Source: Rhodoferax sp. WC2427
GTDB lineage: Bacteria > Pseudomonadota > Gammaproteobacteria > Burkholderiales > Burkholderiaceae_C
Length of the DNA stretch: 64,000 nt
NCBI RefSeq assembly: GCF_040822085.1
Contig: NZ_CP162006.1
Location: 4,340,001-4,404,000 of the forward strand
Direction: 5' to 3'
How positions within the stretch are numbered: position 1 is the first letter of the stretch; the number at the start of each line of letters is the position of its first letter. Position numbers and translations under genes: made by a program. This document shows, piece by piece, positions 62,505 to 64,000 of this stretch. The notes below the pieces were generated by a model, which did no database searches, was not told the origin of the DNA, and saw only the letters and a list, made by a program, of their open reading frames with translations.

Positions 62505-62520
62505 CTAACCAAACGGTCAG
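62505..62520. promoter_or_regulatory. RutR-like operator of the importer operon
   Basis: On the minus strand it reads CTGACCGTTTGGTTAG, nearly the same as the site at 43788-43803 and matching the RutR site at 10 of 14 defined positions. It begins 16 bases after the -12 GC of the sigma-54 promoter. Confidence 0.75.
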
Positions 62521-62534
62521 CTTCTTGGGGTTTA

Positions 62535-62551
62535 AGCTAGTTTTGTGCCAA
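62535..62551 (-). promoter_or_regulatory. Sigma-54 (-24/-12) promoter of the importer operon
   Basis: The minus strand reads TTGGCACAAAACTAGCT. GG and GC are separated by exactly 10 bases (plus-strand CC at 62548-62549 and GC at 62536-62537). It differs from the consensus in TAGCT for TTGCT. A start near 62524 is predicted. Confidence 0.75.
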
Positions 62552-62566
62552 TATTTTTCAGCCGAT

Positions 62567-62583
62567 GGCACCGATCGCGTGCA
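62567..62583. promoter_or_regulatory. Candidate NtrC site upstream of the importer operon
   Basis: GCAC-N7-GTGC (GCACCGATCGCGTGC, 62568-62582) has the arms and spacing of known NtrC sites such as those before glnA. It lies about 45-60 bases upstream of the predicted transcription start, closer than usual for an NtrC enhancer. Only one site was seen. Confidence 0.5.
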
Positions 62584-62589
62584 TGCCCT

Positions 62590-63606
62590 TCAGGACGGAC
62601 GCTCGGGGCTCTGCATCTCCTCTGCGTCGACTTTCGCCCACTGCTTGCCGATGTCGAGCAGCTCGGGCAGGATGCCTCGGAAGGCGTGGACCACCATGGG
62701 GTCAAAGTGCACTTCGACCCCATGGTGGATGTAGTCCAGAATTCGGTCCATCGGCCATGGCTCCTTGTAGGGTCGGCGCATGCTCAGGGCATCGAACACA
62801 TCGGCCAGCGCCACGATGCGGGCCGACTTCGGAATCTCTTGCCCGCGCAGGCCATCGGGGTAGCCGCTGCCGTCCCATTTCTCATGGTGCCGCAGTGCCA
62901 CTTCGGCCGCCAGCTGGAACACCGGGGCGTCGCTCTTGCTCAGAATATCGTGGCCAATTTGCGGGTGGGTGCGCATGACCACCCATTCGGACTCATCCAG
63001 TGGGCCCGGTTTTCGCAAAATCGCCTGCGGAACGCCCAGCTTGCCGGTGTCGTGCATGGGGGCGGCCAGCTCCAGCCGGGTGCTGCTGGCGGCATCCCAG
63101 CCACAAGCCTGGGCCAGCACGCGGGCGTAGGCCGCCATGCGCCAGATGTGGGCACCGGTGTCGGTGTCGTTGTAGTGCCCGGCATGGCCCAGCATCAGGA
63201 TCGCATCGCGGTAGCTTTGCTCCAGCGCCGTGGCGCGCACCAGCGACAAATGGGCCGCGACCCGTGCCAACACGATGGGTGGGGACACCGGCTTGGTGAT
63301 GTAGTCCACCGCCCCTGCCGCAAAGCCCGCAGCCTCGTGCGCCATATCGGTATAGCCGGTCACAAAAATCACCTGCACGCTCTGGGTGGTGTCGCGCTGC
63401 TTGATCTGTCGGCACAGGTCGTAGCCATTGGTATCGGGCAGCCCGATGTCGAGCAGCACCAGCGCCGGGCGGTGCTTGACCACGGCGGCCAGGGCCTCGG
63501 TGCCGTTGCGGGCAAAGGCCAGCACATAGGTTTTCTGCAGGATCTCGCGCATGATGGCCAGATTCGCGGGCTCGTCATCGACGACCAAAATGGTGGGGAC
63601 GTACAT
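62590..63606 (-). CDS. Response regulator with HD-GYP phosphodiesterase domain
   Basis: 338 residues. An N-terminal receiver (ILVVDDEPANLAIMRE, with the phosphorylated Asp in LVLLDIGLPDTNG) is joined to an HD-GYP domain, with HDTGKLGVP and HHEKWDGSGYPDGLRGQEIP giving the HD and GYP motifs. It probably degrades cyclic di-GMP when phosphorylated. It starts three bases after the stop of the upstream signalling gene, so the two act together. Confidence 0.92.
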   Translation of the reverse strand: MYVPTILVVDDEPANLAIMREILQKTYVLAFARNGTEALAAVVKHRPALVLLDIGLPDTNGYDLCRQIKQRDTTQSVQVIFVTGYTDMAHEAAGFAAGAVDYITKPVSPPIVLARVAAHLSLVRATALEQSYRDAILMLGHAGHYNDTDTGAHIWRMAAYARVLAQACGWDAASSTRLELAAPMHDTGKLGVPQAILRKPGPLDESEWVVMRTHPQIGHDILSKSDAPVFQLAAEVALRHHEKWDGSGYPDGLRGQEIPKSARIVALADVFDALSMRRPYKEPWPMDRILDYIHHGVEVHFDPMVVHAFRGILPELLDIGKQWAKVDAEEMQSPERPS

Positions 63607-63609
63607 GGT

Positions 63610-64000
63610 CTACTCCTTGGGTGCAATGCCGTATTGCCAGGCCAATTGGCGGCTGCAGGCCTCGGCACCCCGAAAGTCGAAGGCGCGCACGCAGGCCCGG
63701 ATGCCCGCCAGATCCGGCTCAGGCACATGTACTGCCAGCTGCTCCAGCAGGGCCTCTACCGGCGCGGGGTTGTCGCTGTCCAGGGCCTCCAGCAAGCCCT
63801 GCAACTGCTCCTCCAGGGCCGTACGGGTCTCGGGAGAGTCTTGTTGCACCACGTGGCCTGGCAGTCTGGGCGGTGAAGCGGTAGGAGCAAAGCGTGCAAT
63901 TACCTCGATGGCCTGCCGCAGTGCCTCGTCCAGGCGGGCCAGCACGGCGATCGGATCGTACCCCATGGTCAACACCCGCTCGGCCTCGCTGGCCAGGCGG
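63610..64000 (-). CDS. C-terminal part of a signalling protein upstream of the HD-GYP regulator (truncated)
   Basis: The frame is open to the window edge; the visible end is ~130 residues. It contains RLASEAERVLTMGYDPIAVLARLDEAL and, further on, a helical AVEALLEQLAVHVPEPDLAGIRACVRAFDFRGAEACSRQL-like segment. Such a helical C-terminal tail is typical of large hybrid sensor kinases of this group; the kinase itself is outside. It is most likely the partner kinase of the HD-GYP regulator. Confidence 0.6.
   Translation of the reverse strand, partial: RLASEAERVLTMGYDPIAVLARLDEALRQAIEVIARFAPTASPPRLPGHVVQQDSPETRTALEEQLQGLLEALDSDNPAPVEALLEQLAVHVPEPDLAGIRACVRAFDFRGAEACSRQLAWQYGIAPKE

Overview
The window is GC-rich chromosomal DNA from a betaproteobacterium, most likely a member of the Comamonadaceae (a Rhodoferax- or Polaromonas-like organism). 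The evidence is the hpf-ptsN-hprK order, the bamE/fur divergent pair, the ferrooxidans-type GshA, split PntA, and two families of dispersed repeats typical of that group. The genus is an inference; no rRNA, tRNA or CRISPR array was seen.

Layout. 1-3.3 kb: end of a cyclic-nucleotide-binding protein, a YafJ-type amidotransferase, gshB and a BenE transporter. 4-11 kb: an aldehyde dehydrogenase and an NAD-synthesis cluster (nadC, nadA, nadB) with a PabB-PabC fusion inside it. 10.9-22.5 kb: a long minus-strand housekeeping run, bamE-dapB-exbB-exbD-leuS-lptE-holA-proA-gshA-kup-nadB, with many 1-4 base overlaps, divergent from fur. 23-26.7 kb: hprK, ptsN, hpf and corA with a structured leader. 26.7-36 kb: a secreted-type metalloprotease with a seven-bladed lectin propeller, mtnN, fadD, pntAB, a Nudix gene and mnmA. 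36-43.7 kb: a LysR/oxidoreductase pair, a large hybrid histidine kinase and a zinc peptidase.

43.7-49.5 kb holds a reductive pyrimidine-degradation operon: preT, preA, hydA and a ureidopropionase-type amidohydrolase. 58.1-62.5 kb holds an ABC importer operon whose last gene is a RutR-like TetR regulator. Both operons start with a sigma-54 (-24/-12) promoter, followed 16-18 bases later by nearly the same palindrome (TTGACCGTTTGGTCAG and CTGACCGTTTGGTTAG), which resembles the RutR operator. I infer one regulon that needs nitrogen limitation and is repressed by the TetR protein, with the importer feeding pyrimidines or related compounds to the catabolic enzymes.

49.6-52.2 kb is a low-GC foreign insert. 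It carries one 605-residue protein of unknown family with a C-terminal HEPN-like RNxxxH motif, plus broken toxin-antitoxin pieces and a second, frameshifted copy of the amidohydrolase 3' end. It is the best candidate for an undescribed (defence-like) system. 52.2-58 kb: add with a DUF4287 gene, katG, a ParDE toxin-antitoxin pair behind a 33-base palindrome, a coiled-coil protein and a MYG1 protein. The window ends in an HD-GYP response regulator and the tail of a signalling protein.

A roughly 50-base repeat with a palindromic core occurs about 18 times. It lies between genes, overlaps stop codons, and also sits in frame inside at least six conserved genes, where it adds short peptides.
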